Positions 1-7,219 of a stretch of DNA of 11,859 nt are shown in pieces. Both the position numbers and the translations under genes were made by a program. The DNA comes from Planctomycetaceae bacterium UBA6894. GTDB lineage: Bacteria > Planctomycetota > Planctomycetia > Gemmatales > Gemmataceae. Positions within the stretch are counted from its first letter, which is position 1, and the number at the start of each line of letters is the position of its first letter. The stretch lies in assembly GCA_002451275.1 (NCBI GenBank), contig DKBS01000046.1:4545-16403 (forward strand). The letters are read 5' to 3'. Under the pieces are notes generated by a model. It searched no databases and was not told the origin of the DNA. It saw only the letters and a program-made list of their open reading frames with translations.

Positions 1-1
1 T

Positions 2-871
2 CTGAATCCACTCCCCAGGGATTTCCGCCAAGGGGAATTCAAATTCATTTCCTCCGCCGAGCACAAACTCGAGTCGGGGTTCCAACCGCTAAAAGCCAGG
101 CCTAGGCGCGAGGATTTGTTGCGCACCCTACACCAAGGTCTGGAAGGTACTTCCATGCCCAGCTTCGCCCTGCTGGCTCCGGAAGATATCGAAGCCTTGG
201 CCAGCTATACCCTGCACCTCAGCATCCGTGGCGAGGTGGAATACTGGGCCCTTTACTATGCCCTCCGCAAGGACCCCGAAACGATCAAGGCTGTTGACAA
301 GGATCCATCCAGAGAAGCCCAGGCCCGCACCCTGTGTTTCCTGGCCGGGGCACTCGAATGGGAAGACCCCGAGGCGGATGTGGAAGATTTCGCCGGCAAG
401 ACCAAGGAAAAGATCCTCACCGCCGGTATGGCCAAGCTGCTCGACCGTTTACTGCGTGAGTATGCGGCGGCTGACAAAAACCCCATCCAGCCCATGGCGG
501 ATCCGTACCCAGCCGACCAGCCCACCACTTCCCAGTCGCTAGCCAACGGTCTGAAGATTTTCCAGGCCCAATGCGTCAATTGCCATGCAGGCTACGGCCG
601 CCAAAGCGCTCTGCGTTACGACAACTGGGGTGGTGTGGTGCGTCCGGCCAACCTAACCTCCCCGGTTTACAAGGGAGGCAGGCGTCCCGTTGATATCTAT
701 TACCGTATCATCCGGGGAATTCCGCCCTGTGGCATGCCCAAGGCGAACGTTCAGGAGGGAGATCCCGCACGGCAGGCCTGGGATCTGGTCCGTTTCCTCA
801 TGGCGCTCCCCTATCCAGAATCCTTGCCCCCCGAAATCCGTCAGCAAATCCACGGCGGAGCCAAACAGTGA
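2..871 (+). CDS. Di-heme-type cytochrome c, 5' end off the window
   Basis: The reading frame is open from the left edge, so the gene starts upstream; a TTG at 116 is not a credible start. 289 residues are visible (numbered from the codon at position 2). The first part, with LNPLPRDFRQGEFKF and GLEGTSMPSF, looks like the C-terminal half of a class I cytochrome c domain, with M52 as probable axial ligand; its CxxCH would lie off the window. A hydrophilic linker of roughly 100 residues follows. A second domain carries a complete heme site, CVNCH at residues 191-195 (bases 572-586), and the probable ligand M245 in GIPPCGMPK. The stop overlaps the coxB start, so the two are probably translationally coupled. 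Inference: a periplasmic electron donor to the CuA site, possibly linked to an alternative complex III encoded upstream, which cannot be seen here. Confidence 0.85.
   Translation: MNPLPRDFRQGEFKFISSAEHKLESGFQPLKARPRREDLLRTLHQGLEGTSMPSFALLAPEDIEALASYTLHLSIRGEVEYWALYYALRKDPETIKAVDKDPSREAQARTLCFLAGALEWEDPEADVEDFAGKTKEKILTAGMAKLLDRLLREYAAADKNPIQPMADPYPADQPTTSQSLANGLKIFQAQCVNCHAGYGRQSALRYDNWGGVVRPANLTSPVYKGGRRPVDIYYRIIRGIPPCGMPKANVQEGDPARQAWDLVRFLMALPYPESLPPEIRQQIHGGAKQ
854..860 (+). promoter_or_regulatory. Ribosome binding site of coxB
   Basis: GGCGGAG lies 10 bases before ATG 871 and 7 bases before GTG 868. Both spacings are workable. ATG 871 is preferred for its start codon and because TGATG overlaps the upstream stop, but GTG 868 cannot be excluded. 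Confidence 0.45.
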
Positions 872-1908
872 TGTTGCTCGACCCCGGAACAAAACCCGCT
901 GTCTCCCAGGCGACCGAAACCACCGGGTTCGCCTTCAACTGGGCCGCGCCCGAGCACGCCCTGCCGCTGGTGCTCACCGCGGTGGCATTCTTGGTTTGGC
1001 TTGTTGCTTTCAAGTTCAGGAAAGTCTGGGCAGCACTGTTTGGCATTAACGCCGCTATTGTTGCCGCCTACACCACCTGGAGCGCCCGCAACAACTATTG
1101 GATGCCGGAGATCGCAAGCGAGTTGGCCGCCGAAGTGGACAGCCTGTTCAATCTGGTGCTTTTTCTCGTCACCATTTTTTTCGTGGCCACCCAGGCCGTG
1201 CTCGTTTACACCATGGTGCAGAAAGCGCCAGAGGGCGGGCGGGCCAAATCTGTCCACGGCCACCACATCCTTGAGTTGGTCTGGACTGTCATTCCGGGTG
1301 CGCTGCTGGTTTATGTCGCTCTGGCACAGCTCCCCACCTGGGCGAAAATGAAGGGACAGACGGCAGGTACACTCGTACCGGTCGGGTACGACGCCGCAAC
1401 GGATGCCGCCGACTTGCTGGTCACCGTCACAGGCAAGCAATGGGAATGGCGAATGCGATACGCCGATCCCTCAGGATCAAAACCAGCAAACCCGCTGCTT
1501 TGGGCATCCACCCCCGCCGCAACTGATGTGCATATGGTCAATGAATTACACGCCTGGCAGGGAGCCAAGGTGCGCATGATGCTTCGCACCACGGATGTGA
1601 TCCACAGCTTTTTCCTGCCCCATTTCCGCTTCAAGCAGGACATGCTTCCAGGCAAAACCATCCCCGCATTGCTCTATACGGACAAAAGCAACATCAACGC
1701 CGACGGCACCGAACGGCTGTGGGAGATCGCGTGCGCAGAGTTGTGCGGCGGCAACCACTACCGCATGCGTGGCAAGGTCGTCATCCATCCTGATCGCGCA
1801 TCGTTCAACCAATGGCTGAACGACCAGAAGTCCAGACAATCCGCCCGCAAGGAATCCCTTGCGGCGGCCAACAATACCCCCGCCATCCCGGCCGGTAACG
1901 AAGAATGA
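871..1908 (+). CDS. coxB: Cytochrome c oxidase subunit II
   Basis: Subunit II carries the binuclear CuA centre that accepts electrons from cytochrome c and passes them to heme a in subunit I. Numbered from ATG 871 (345 aa), the C-terminal cupredoxin domain has the full ligand set: H245 in DVIHSFFLPH, then C288, C292, H296 and M299 in CAELCGGNHYRM. KQWEWRMRY near 189-197 is the usual aromatic stretch before the CuA fold. The two standard helices are at about 91-113 and 137-152. Two further hydrophobic segments (about 30-47 and 53-68) precede them, which is more than the usual two-helix plan. No CxxCH occurs, so this is not a caa3-type fused subunit; the heme protein is the separate gene just upstream. 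The gene ends in an ATGA overlap with coxA. Confidence 0.96.
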   Translation: MLLDPGTKPAVSQATETTGFAFNWAAPEHALPLVLTAVAFLVWLVAFKFRKVWAALFGINAAIVAAYTTWSARNNYWMPEIASELAAEVDSLFNLVLFLVTIFFVATQAVLVYTMVQKAPEGGRAKSVHGHHILELVWTVIPGALLVYVALAQLPTWAKMKGQTAGTLVPVGYDAATDAADLLVTVTGKQWEWRMRYADPSGSKPANPLLWASTPAATDVHMVNELHAWQGAKVRMMLRTTDVIHSFFLPHFRFKQDMLPGKTIPALLYTDKSNINADGTERLWEIACAELCGGNHYRMRGKVVIHPDRASFNQWLNDQKSRQSARKESLAAANNTPAIPAGNEE

Positions 1909-3716
1909 GCCAGACACGACCCATTCCCCATGACGTGACTGCCCATGTTGCCGGACATCAACAGCCGGGTTTCATCGGCCGGTACATCTTCTCGACCGAC
2001 CACAAGGTGATCGGCATCCAGTATCTTTTTTCAGCCGTGCTGTTCCTACTGGTTGGCGGGGGACTTGCCCTGCTAGTGCGACTGCAGGTCGGGTATCCCG
2101 ATGAGTCGATCGGCATCCTCACCCGCCTGATCCCTGGCCTTGCCAGGCACATCCCCCCCGAATGGGGTGGACGCATGTCGCCCGAATTTTACACCATGCT
2201 TTTCACCATGCACGCCACGGTTATGATCTTTCTTGTCATCATCCCCTGGCTCACCGGCGCTTTCGGCAACTTCCTGATCCCGTTAATGATCGGCGCCAAG
2301 GATATGGCATTCCCGATCCTTAACATGCTGTCCTACTGGTTCATGTGGCCGGCCTTTGGCCTGCTGATGGCCAGCTTTTTCGTGGATGGCGGCGCGTCAG
2401 GTGTGGGCTGGACCGCCTACCCAACCCTTTCCAGCGCCGACTTGGCTGATGGTTCCTTTGCCTCCCCCGCAGCCCGTCACGCCGGTTTGGGCCAGACCCT
2501 GTGGCTGCTGGCCGTTTTCTTCTCGGGTGTCTCCTCGATGATGGGCAGCGTCAATTACATCACCACGGTGCTGCACCTGCGCGCTCCGGGAATGACCCTG
2601 CTCCGCATGCCACTCACCGTTTGGTCCTTGTTTATTACCGCCATTCTGCAGGCTGTAGCGCTTCCGTCGCTCACCGTGGCGGCGATCATGCAACTGACAG
2701 ACAAGGTCTTTGGAACCGTTTTCTTCCTGCCACCTGGTGGCGCACAATTTGGCGCCTGGAGCACCGGAGCCGGCGGCGGCCAGCCCCTGCTCTGGCAGCA
2801 CCTTTTCTGGTTCTACTCACACCCGGCAGTCTACATCATGCTGTTGCCTGCCATGGGCATGGTTTCCGACATCCTCGCCGTGTTTTCCCGCAAGCCACTT
2901 TTCGGTTACAGACCCATGGTTTATTCCATGTCAGCAATCGGCGGGCTTGGATTTATTGTGTGGGGCCACCACATGTTCCAAAGCGGCATGGACCCACGCA
3001 TCGGCGCCGGTTTCATAATCGCCACTATTTTGATCGCGTTGCCCAGCGCCGTTAAGACCTTCAACTGGCTGGCCACCCTCTGGGGCGCAAATATCCAGTT
3101 CACCACCCCCATGCTCAATGCCATGGGCTTCATTTCCATGTTCGTCATCGGCGGACTGTCCGGCATCTTCATGGCAGTCGCCCCGGTCGATGTGAATGTG
3201 CACGACACCTACTTCATCGTCGCGCACATTCATTACGTGCTGTTCCTCTCCACACTGTTTGGGCTGTTTGCCGCCACCCAGTTCTGGTTTCCCAAAATGT
3301 TCGGCCGCTGCATGTCCGAACCGCTGGGCAAGCTGCACTTCGCGCTCACTTTCATCCTGGCCAATTGTACGTTTTACCCGATGCATATACTCGGGATTGG
3401 CGGCCATCCGCGCCGCTATTTCGACCCGACGCTGTACGAGTTCCTGCAACCCTTTCAGCCGCTGAACAGGTTCATGACCGTCAGCGCCATTTTACTGGGA
3501 TTGGCCCAGCTCATTTTCCTGGCAAATTTCTTCTTCAGCCTTTTCTTTGGGAAAAAGGCATCCGCCAACCCATGGGATTCCAACACCCTGGAGTGGCAAG
3601 CTCCCTCTCCTCCGCCCCACGGCAACTTTGAAACCACGCCGGTGGTGGTGCGTGGCCCCTATGAGTATGGGGGTGAAGGCGCCACCGATCATCTGCCGCA
3701 GACCGCCACCGCCTGA
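1905..3716 (+). CDS. coxA: Cytochrome c oxidase subunit I, type A2 heme-copper oxidase
   Basis: This is the catalytic, multi-helix subunit (603 aa) that reduces oxygen to water at heme a3-CuB and pumps protons. Visible ligands are H103 in TMHATVM and H443 (low-spin heme a), H441 in FIVAHIHYVL (heme a3), and H306, H355 and H356 (CuB). Y310, in HPAVY, is the Tyr expected to be cross-linked to H306. The D-channel entrance is kept (N122, D133, N140 in the GNFLIPLMIGAKDMAFPILN stretch), as is the K-channel lysine K384. In helix VI the family glutamate of XGHPEV is replaced: the sequence is YSHPAV (304-309), the signature of A2-type oxidases such as the Rhodothermus caa3 enzyme. The C-terminal tail has the usual NPWDSNTLEW and SPPPHGNF. 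The start overlaps the coxB stop as ATGA. Confidence 0.97.
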   Translation: MSQTRPIPHDVTAHVAGHQQPGFIGRYIFSTDHKVIGIQYLFSAVLFLLVGGGLALLVRLQVGYPDESIGILTRLIPGLARHIPPEWGGRMSPEFYTMLFTMHATVMIFLVIIPWLTGAFGNFLIPLMIGAKDMAFPILNMLSYWFMWPAFGLLMASFFVDGGASGVGWTAYPTLSSADLADGSFASPAARHAGLGQTLWLLAVFFSGVSSMMGSVNYITTVLHLRAPGMTLLRMPLTVWSLFITAILQAVALPSLTVAAIMQLTDKVFGTVFFLPPGGAQFGAWSTGAGGGQPLLWQHLFWFYSHPAVYIMLLPAMGMVSDILAVFSRKPLFGYRPMVYSMSAIGGLGFIVWGHHMFQSGMDPRIGAGFIIATILIALPSAVKTFNWLATLWGANIQFTTPMLNAMGFISMFVIGGLSGIFMAVAPVDVNVHDTYFIVAHIHYVLFLSTLFGLFAATQFWFPKMFGRCMSEPLGKLHFALTFILANCTFYPMHILGIGGHPRRYFDPTLYEFLQPFQPLNRFMTVSAILLGLAQLIFLANFFFSLFFGKKASANPWDSNTLEWQAPSPPPHGNFETTPVVVRGPYEYGGEGATDHLPQTATA

Positions 3717-3730
3717 GAAAACACCCTCCA

Positions 3731-4909
3731 ATGACCACGCCCCGTGCCCTGCCAGTCTGGTACCCCAATACCGCGCGCCTTGCCTGGTGCAGTGCGGCGT
3801 GCGTGCTGGCGCTCATACTTCTGGGCACCCTGATTACCACCTACAGGGTCGGCATGGTCGACCCGATTTGGCCGACGGAACCTTGGTTCCTGTTGGGGGT
3901 GAACTGGAAAGAGCCTTCCCCCGGCTACTTCATCGAGCATATCCACCGGGTTTTCGGGTATTTGGCCGGGCTGTTCATACTAGGAACGGCCTGCCTGGCG
4001 TGGGGTTCGCGCGCTCGTGGCAACCGCTTGGTCCCGATGCTTCTGGTGTTGGGAGTCTTTGTCGGCATGATTGTCAGCATGTCGGCTGTCCAGCGTGACC
4101 CGGTCACCCGTCTGCCGCTCGGAACGGTCAACCGATCTCTCCTATTCCCCGGAGTTTTGGTCGGAGTCGGCTCAGCGATCACCCTGATCCTGCTTGCACT
4201 GCGCGATCTCAGCCTGGCGGTGCCGGGTTCTTCCATGCGCTTGGCGGCCACGCTCGGATATGTGGGCGTGGTCACCCAGGGCATGCTCGGGGGCCTGCGT
4301 GTTTACCTCCACGCCCTCGTCGGGCCTGAATTGGCGACTATCCACGGTGCCTTCGGGCAGTTGGTTCTCTCCCTGGTCGTGCTTACCGCCATACTCGCAT
4401 GGCCCGTCGGCCGGTCCGCCGAACTGACCCCGCAGTTGTCCCAGTCGCGTCGCTTGCTCACTAGCCTGCTGGTGCTGTGCCTGCTGCAACTCATCTGGGC
4501 AGTGGTAGTTCGTCACCAGGGAGCTACCTGGGCCCAGCGGTTGCATGTACTTTTTGCCATCCTCATCGGAGGCTGGGTGGGCGCGCTTTCCGTTGCAGCC
4601 GCCAAGGTCAACGGCCTGAAATTCTGGTCAAGAGGTCTTGGTGTTCTCTTGCTTCTACAGGTTGTCCTTGGCGTGGAGGCCTGGTTGGGAAAGTTCGGCA
4701 CGGGCAAGCCTTTCATTGAAACCGCCAAGACTTTCAGCGAGGCCTTTCTGCGCACCAGCCACTCTTTTCTGGGTGCCATTTTCCTCAGTTGGGTGGTGGC
4801 GGCCTGGGCACGCTCAGGCCAATGGAGGGGCTCCATCACCCAAGGCAGCTTCACCGCTGATTCACCATTCGCCCAAACACCTTTCGCCTCGCCGCGGAGT
4901 CCATCATGA
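3731..4909 (+). CDS. ctaA: Heme A synthase (CtaA/COX15 family)
   Basis: Heme A synthase oxidises the C8 methyl of heme O to a formyl group, giving heme A for subunit I. The 392-residue protein is almost entirely hydrophobic. The family ExxHR motif is present as EHIHR at 69-73. Further histidines in the expected membrane contexts are H205 (TIHGAFGQ), H272 (RLHVLFA) and H344 (TSHSFLGA). About ten hydrophobic segments can be counted instead of the usual eight; two extra ones (about 100-118 and 138-158) fall between the EHIHR helix and the helix with QGMLGG (183-188). No cysteine pair of the Bacillus type is seen in the first extracytoplasmic loop. ATG 3731 follows the coxA stop by 14 bases without an obvious ribosome binding site. 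The stop overlaps ctaB as ATGA. Confidence 0.9.
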   Translation: MTTPRALPVWYPNTARLAWCSAACVLALILLGTLITTYRVGMVDPIWPTEPWFLLGVNWKEPSPGYFIEHIHRVFGYLAGLFILGTACLAWGSRARGNRLVPMLLVLGVFVGMIVSMSAVQRDPVTRLPLGTVNRSLLFPGVLVGVGSAITLILLALRDLSLAVPGSSMRLAATLGYVGVVTQGMLGGLRVYLHALVGPELATIHGAFGQLVLSLVVLTAILAWPVGRSAELTPQLSQSRRLLTSLLVLCLLQLIWAVVVRHQGATWAQRLHVLFAILIGGWVGALSVAAAKVNGLKFWSRGLGVLLLLQVVLGVEAWLGKFGTGKPFIETAKTFSEAFLRTSHSFLGAIFLSWVVAAWARSGQWRGSITQGSFTADSPFAQTPFASPRSPS

Positions 4910-5940
4910 CCGAGGCGGGCGCAACCGCGTCACCCACTATCACCGGGACCGCACACTCCATTGCTCAAACGGGGCGTAAACCTTCCGTGGTGCGTGATTT
5001 CATTGAACTGACCAAACCACGCATCGCCGTGCTGGTTCTGATAAGTGTCGCTGCGGGTGCGTTTCTTGCAGGGGAGCTTTTCCCGCATCGTTTCCACTGG
5101 ATGCTTCTCGTGCATGCAGTGGTTGGATCCGGATTGGTAGCCGGAGGGGCCAGCGCACTCAACCAGGTGCTCGAACGCAAGACTGATGGGTTGATGGTGC
5201 GAACCCGCAACCGCCCGTTGCCAGCAGGCCGGTTGACACCGATGGCCGCCACTTGGTTCGGCATCATCCTCGGGGTGCTGGGAACTGCTGAATTGTGGAT
5301 CTTTCTTCCCTCTCCGGCCTGCGCCATCACAGCACTGCTCACCCTGCTGGGATATGTCCTCATCTACACGCCGCTCAAAACCGTCACCGACCTCAACACC
5401 ATTATCGGAGCAGCTCCCGGGGCCACGCCCCCCATTCTGGGTTACCTCGCCGTTACCGGAGAAATGGATGGCCCCGCCTGGTCCCTTTTCCTTATTTTGT
5501 TCATCTGGCAGATCCCGCACTTTTTGGCCATCGCCTGGATGTACAAAGACCAATACGCGGCTGCCGGCATGCGCATGCTGACTGTTCGCGACACCACAGG
5601 CCATTCCACCGGCCTGCAAATGGTTCTCTACTGTCTCGCGCTGCTGACGGTATCCCTTTCACCTGTGCTGCTTTTCCCGCCAGATAGGCGCCCCGGTATG
5701 GTGTACCTGTTGGGCAGCATGCTCTCCGGCCTGATGTTTCTGGTGGCCGCCATCCGATTTTTCCGCAATCCAACAGTACTGCTCGCCCGCAAAGCGTTGC
5801 GCGCCTCCCTTTTGCACTGGCCTTTGGTCCTCGCCTTCCTCCTGATGGATCAGGCACGCCCCCTGCCTGAAACACCCGCCATCCCGCCTTTTGCCAGCGA
5901 TAAGGCAAACGCCCCAGCTCCCTCCGAGGAGACAAAATAA
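4906..5940 (+). CDS. ctaB: Heme O synthase (protoheme IX farnesyltransferase)
   Basis: This UbiA-family membrane prenyltransferase transfers a farnesyl group from farnesyl diphosphate to heme B, giving heme O, the substrate of CtaA encoded just before it. In 344 residues the diphosphate-binding region reads NQVLERKTDGLMVRTRNRPL at 86-105, with N86, E90 and D94 in the places of the usual asparagine/aspartate pattern; the common RDID form is RKTD here. YTPLKTVTDLNTIIGAAPGA (154-173) and the second motif YKDQYAAAGMRML (213-225) are typical of COX10/CyoE proteins. IPHFLAIAW precedes the second motif. GGAG at 4896-4899 lies six bases before the ATG, and the start overlaps the ctaA stop by four bases. 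The hydrophilic N-terminal 28 residues are variable in the family. Confidence 0.95.
   Translation: MTEAGATASPTITGTAHSIAQTGRKPSVVRDFIELTKPRIAVLVLISVAAGAFLAGELFPHRFHWMLLVHAVVGSGLVAGGASALNQVLERKTDGLMVRTRNRPLPAGRLTPMAATWFGIILGVLGTAELWIFLPSPACAITALLTLLGYVLIYTPLKTVTDLNTIIGAAPGATPPILGYLAVTGEMDGPAWSLFLILFIWQIPHFLAIAWMYKDQYAAAGMRMLTVRDTTGHSTGLQMVLYCLALLTVSLSPVLLFPPDRRPGMVYLLGSMLSGLMFLVAAIRFFRNPTVLLARKALRASLLHWPLVLAFLLMDQARPLPETPAIPPFASDKANAPAPSEETK
5926..5931 (+). promoter_or_regulatory. Ribosome binding site of coxC
   Basis: GAGGAG lies inside the end of ctaB, eight bases before the coxC ATG at 5940. It is one of the clearest Shine-Dalgarno sequences in the operon and supports the TAATG start, in which the last A of the ctaB stop is the first base of coxC. 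Confidence 0.6.
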
Positions 5941-6905
5941 TGAATGCACCCGCCCACCCAGTCAGTGAGGATTGCATGCCGGCCCCTGCCTCCCTGGCTA
6001 CGGGCCAGATGGGCATGTGGCTGTTTCTCGCAACCGAGGTGATGTTTTTCGCGGCCCTTCTCGCCACCTACCTGATTCTGCGCTTCAGCGTCGCGGGACC
6101 GGATGGCAGCGGTTGGCCGAACCCCGCCCAGGCCCATATGAATCCCTGGATTGGCCTAGCCAACACTGCTTTGCTGCTCATCAGCAGCGTCATGGTGAGT
6201 CTCGCGGTGCAAGCACTCGCCTTGGGCGACGCGTCACGGGCGACCCGCTTCCTTTGGGTTGCCATCGCACTTGGTACAGCATTCCTCTGGGTCAAATCCT
6301 ACGAATACTATGGCAAATTCAAGCATAACCTTTTGCCCGGCAAGGTAGGCGAGGTCTTCCCCCAGGGTTCCTCCATTGCGCGTCGGTACGATGAGGGCCC
6401 CGGGCTTGCCTGGCTTGAAGCAGTCAAGCCGCAGCTTGAGGCGATGGGCGGTCGTGAATACAGGCTGATCACGGGCAAGGAAAAGGGTGAAGCCGCCTCG
6501 CAACCAGCCCAGGTGGCGGAGGCGGTTCAGGCGGATCCCTCCAAACGGCTCGCCGTTGAAATTCTCGAAGCATTCGACAAGGGCATGGCGACTCCGTCGA
6601 TGGTCGCCCGAAAGGTCTACGAGACCAACGAAGCCATCCGCTCCGAAGGCTCTGCCCGAAAGGAACTGGAGACATTCCCCGCCCTGCCCCACGGCAACCT
6701 GTGGGCCTCGTGCTATTACGTGATCACCGGCCTTCACGCCACCCACTTGCTGGCGGGCTTGATCGCCTTGGGTGTCCCTGCTCTTGCGGGTCTGTTCGGC
6801 CGCCTAAGGTCATCGGGTCTGGGCTATCTTTCCAACACCGCCCTGTATTGGCACTTTGTCGATCTGGTCTGGATTATTGTTTTTCCCCTGCTCTACCTGG
6901 TGTAA
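5940..6905 (+). CDS. coxC: Cytochrome c oxidase subunit III with a large loop insertion
   Basis: Subunit III stabilises the oxidase core and has no redox centre. The 321-residue protein begins like five-helix bacterial forms: TGQMGMWLFLATEVMFFAAL (21-40) includes the conserved helix glutamate E33. Helices are near 23-47, 69-93 and 101-119. FLWVKSYEYYGKFKHNLLPG marks the end of the third helix. After this comes a hydrophilic insert, roughly 127-241, rich in charged residues and predicted helical. The family resumes with NLWASCYYVITGLHATHLLAG and ends with LYWHFVDLVWIIVFPLLYLV. Five-helix homologues are about 200 residues, so the insert accounts for the extra length. From the known topology of subunit III the insert should lie on the periplasmic face; this is inference. 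It is coupled to ctaB by a TAATG overlap. Confidence 0.93.
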   Translation: MNAPAHPVSEDCMPAPASLATGQMGMWLFLATEVMFFAALLATYLILRFSVAGPDGSGWPNPAQAHMNPWIGLANTALLLISSVMVSLAVQALALGDASRATRFLWVAIALGTAFLWVKSYEYYGKFKHNLLPGKVGEVFPQGSSIARRYDEGPGLAWLEAVKPQLEAMGGREYRLITGKEKGEAASQPAQVAEAVQADPSKRLAVEILEAFDKGMATPSMVARKVYETNEAIRSEGSARKELETFPALPHGNLWASCYYVITGLHATHLLAGLIALGVPALAGLFGRLRSSGLGYLSNTALYWHFVDLVWIIVFPLLYLV

Positions 6906-6910
6906 AAACC

Positions 6911-7219
6911 ATGCACGCCCCTGAAAACAAGCAGGCATCCGCGGAGTCGCCCGGCGCGGTTTGGACAATTGCATTGGTCATGCTGAGTTGTCTGATTGGC
7001 GTGACTCTGCTGAAAAATATCCCCGTACTGGCAAGCTTGCCAAAGCCGGTTTTTTGGGCCCTGTACACCCTTCCCATCATTCTCTGCGCCTGGTTTCACC
7101 TGCATCTCAATCGTCATGGCAAGGCCCTGGCGTTCCTGCTGGTACCGATCTTCCTTGTCGCGGCTGTGATGGTACTTTGCCTCCTGCCGGATGGCCTGTT
7201 CGCATGGAGTGTTCGATGA
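6911..7219 (+). CDS. Cytochrome c oxidase subunit IV-like small membrane protein
   Basis: This 102-residue protein has three hydrophobic helices at about 16-34, 46-63 and 71-92. Its size, helix number and place directly after coxC match the bacterial cytochrome c oxidase subunit IV family (CoxD/CtaF type), thought to aid assembly or stability of the complex. WFHLHLNRHGK (61-71) resembles the FMHL-containing stretch of that family. ATG 6911 is chosen because it follows the coxC stop by five bases; the frame is open further upstream, but that part lies inside coxC in another frame. No clear ribosome binding site is seen, which fits re-initiation after coxC. The stop overlaps the next gene as ATGA. 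Sequence similarity is weak, so assignment rests mostly on context. Confidence 0.75.
   Translation: MHAPENKQASAESPGAVWTIALVMLSCLIGVTLLKNIPVLASLPKPVFWALYTLPIILCAWFHLHLNRHGKALAFLLVPIFLVAAVMVLCLLPDGLFAWSVR
7206..7209 (+). promoter_or_regulatory. Ribosome binding site fixing the start of the Sco-DUF420 gene
   Basis: GGAG lies six bases before ATG 7216. The same frame is open much further upstream, to beyond 6961, so this site, the ATGA overlap at 7216-7219 and the lipoprotein signal that follows decide the start. Confidence 0.6.

Noticed and set aside
841..1440. Long minus-strand open frame of 199 codons opposite coxB
   Set aside because: It lies fully antisense to a coxB with clear motifs, its translation has no recognisable fold, and such antisense frames are common in GC-rich coding DNA.
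4930..5619. Minus-strand open frame of 229 codons opposite ctaB
   Set aside because: The plus strand encodes an unmistakable heme O synthase; the antisense product is low-complexity and polar with no family resemblance.
6961..7215. Upstream extension of the Sco-DUF420 frame
   Set aside because: This part overlaps the subunit IV-like gene in another frame; the lipoprotein signal and GGAG site place the true start at 7216.
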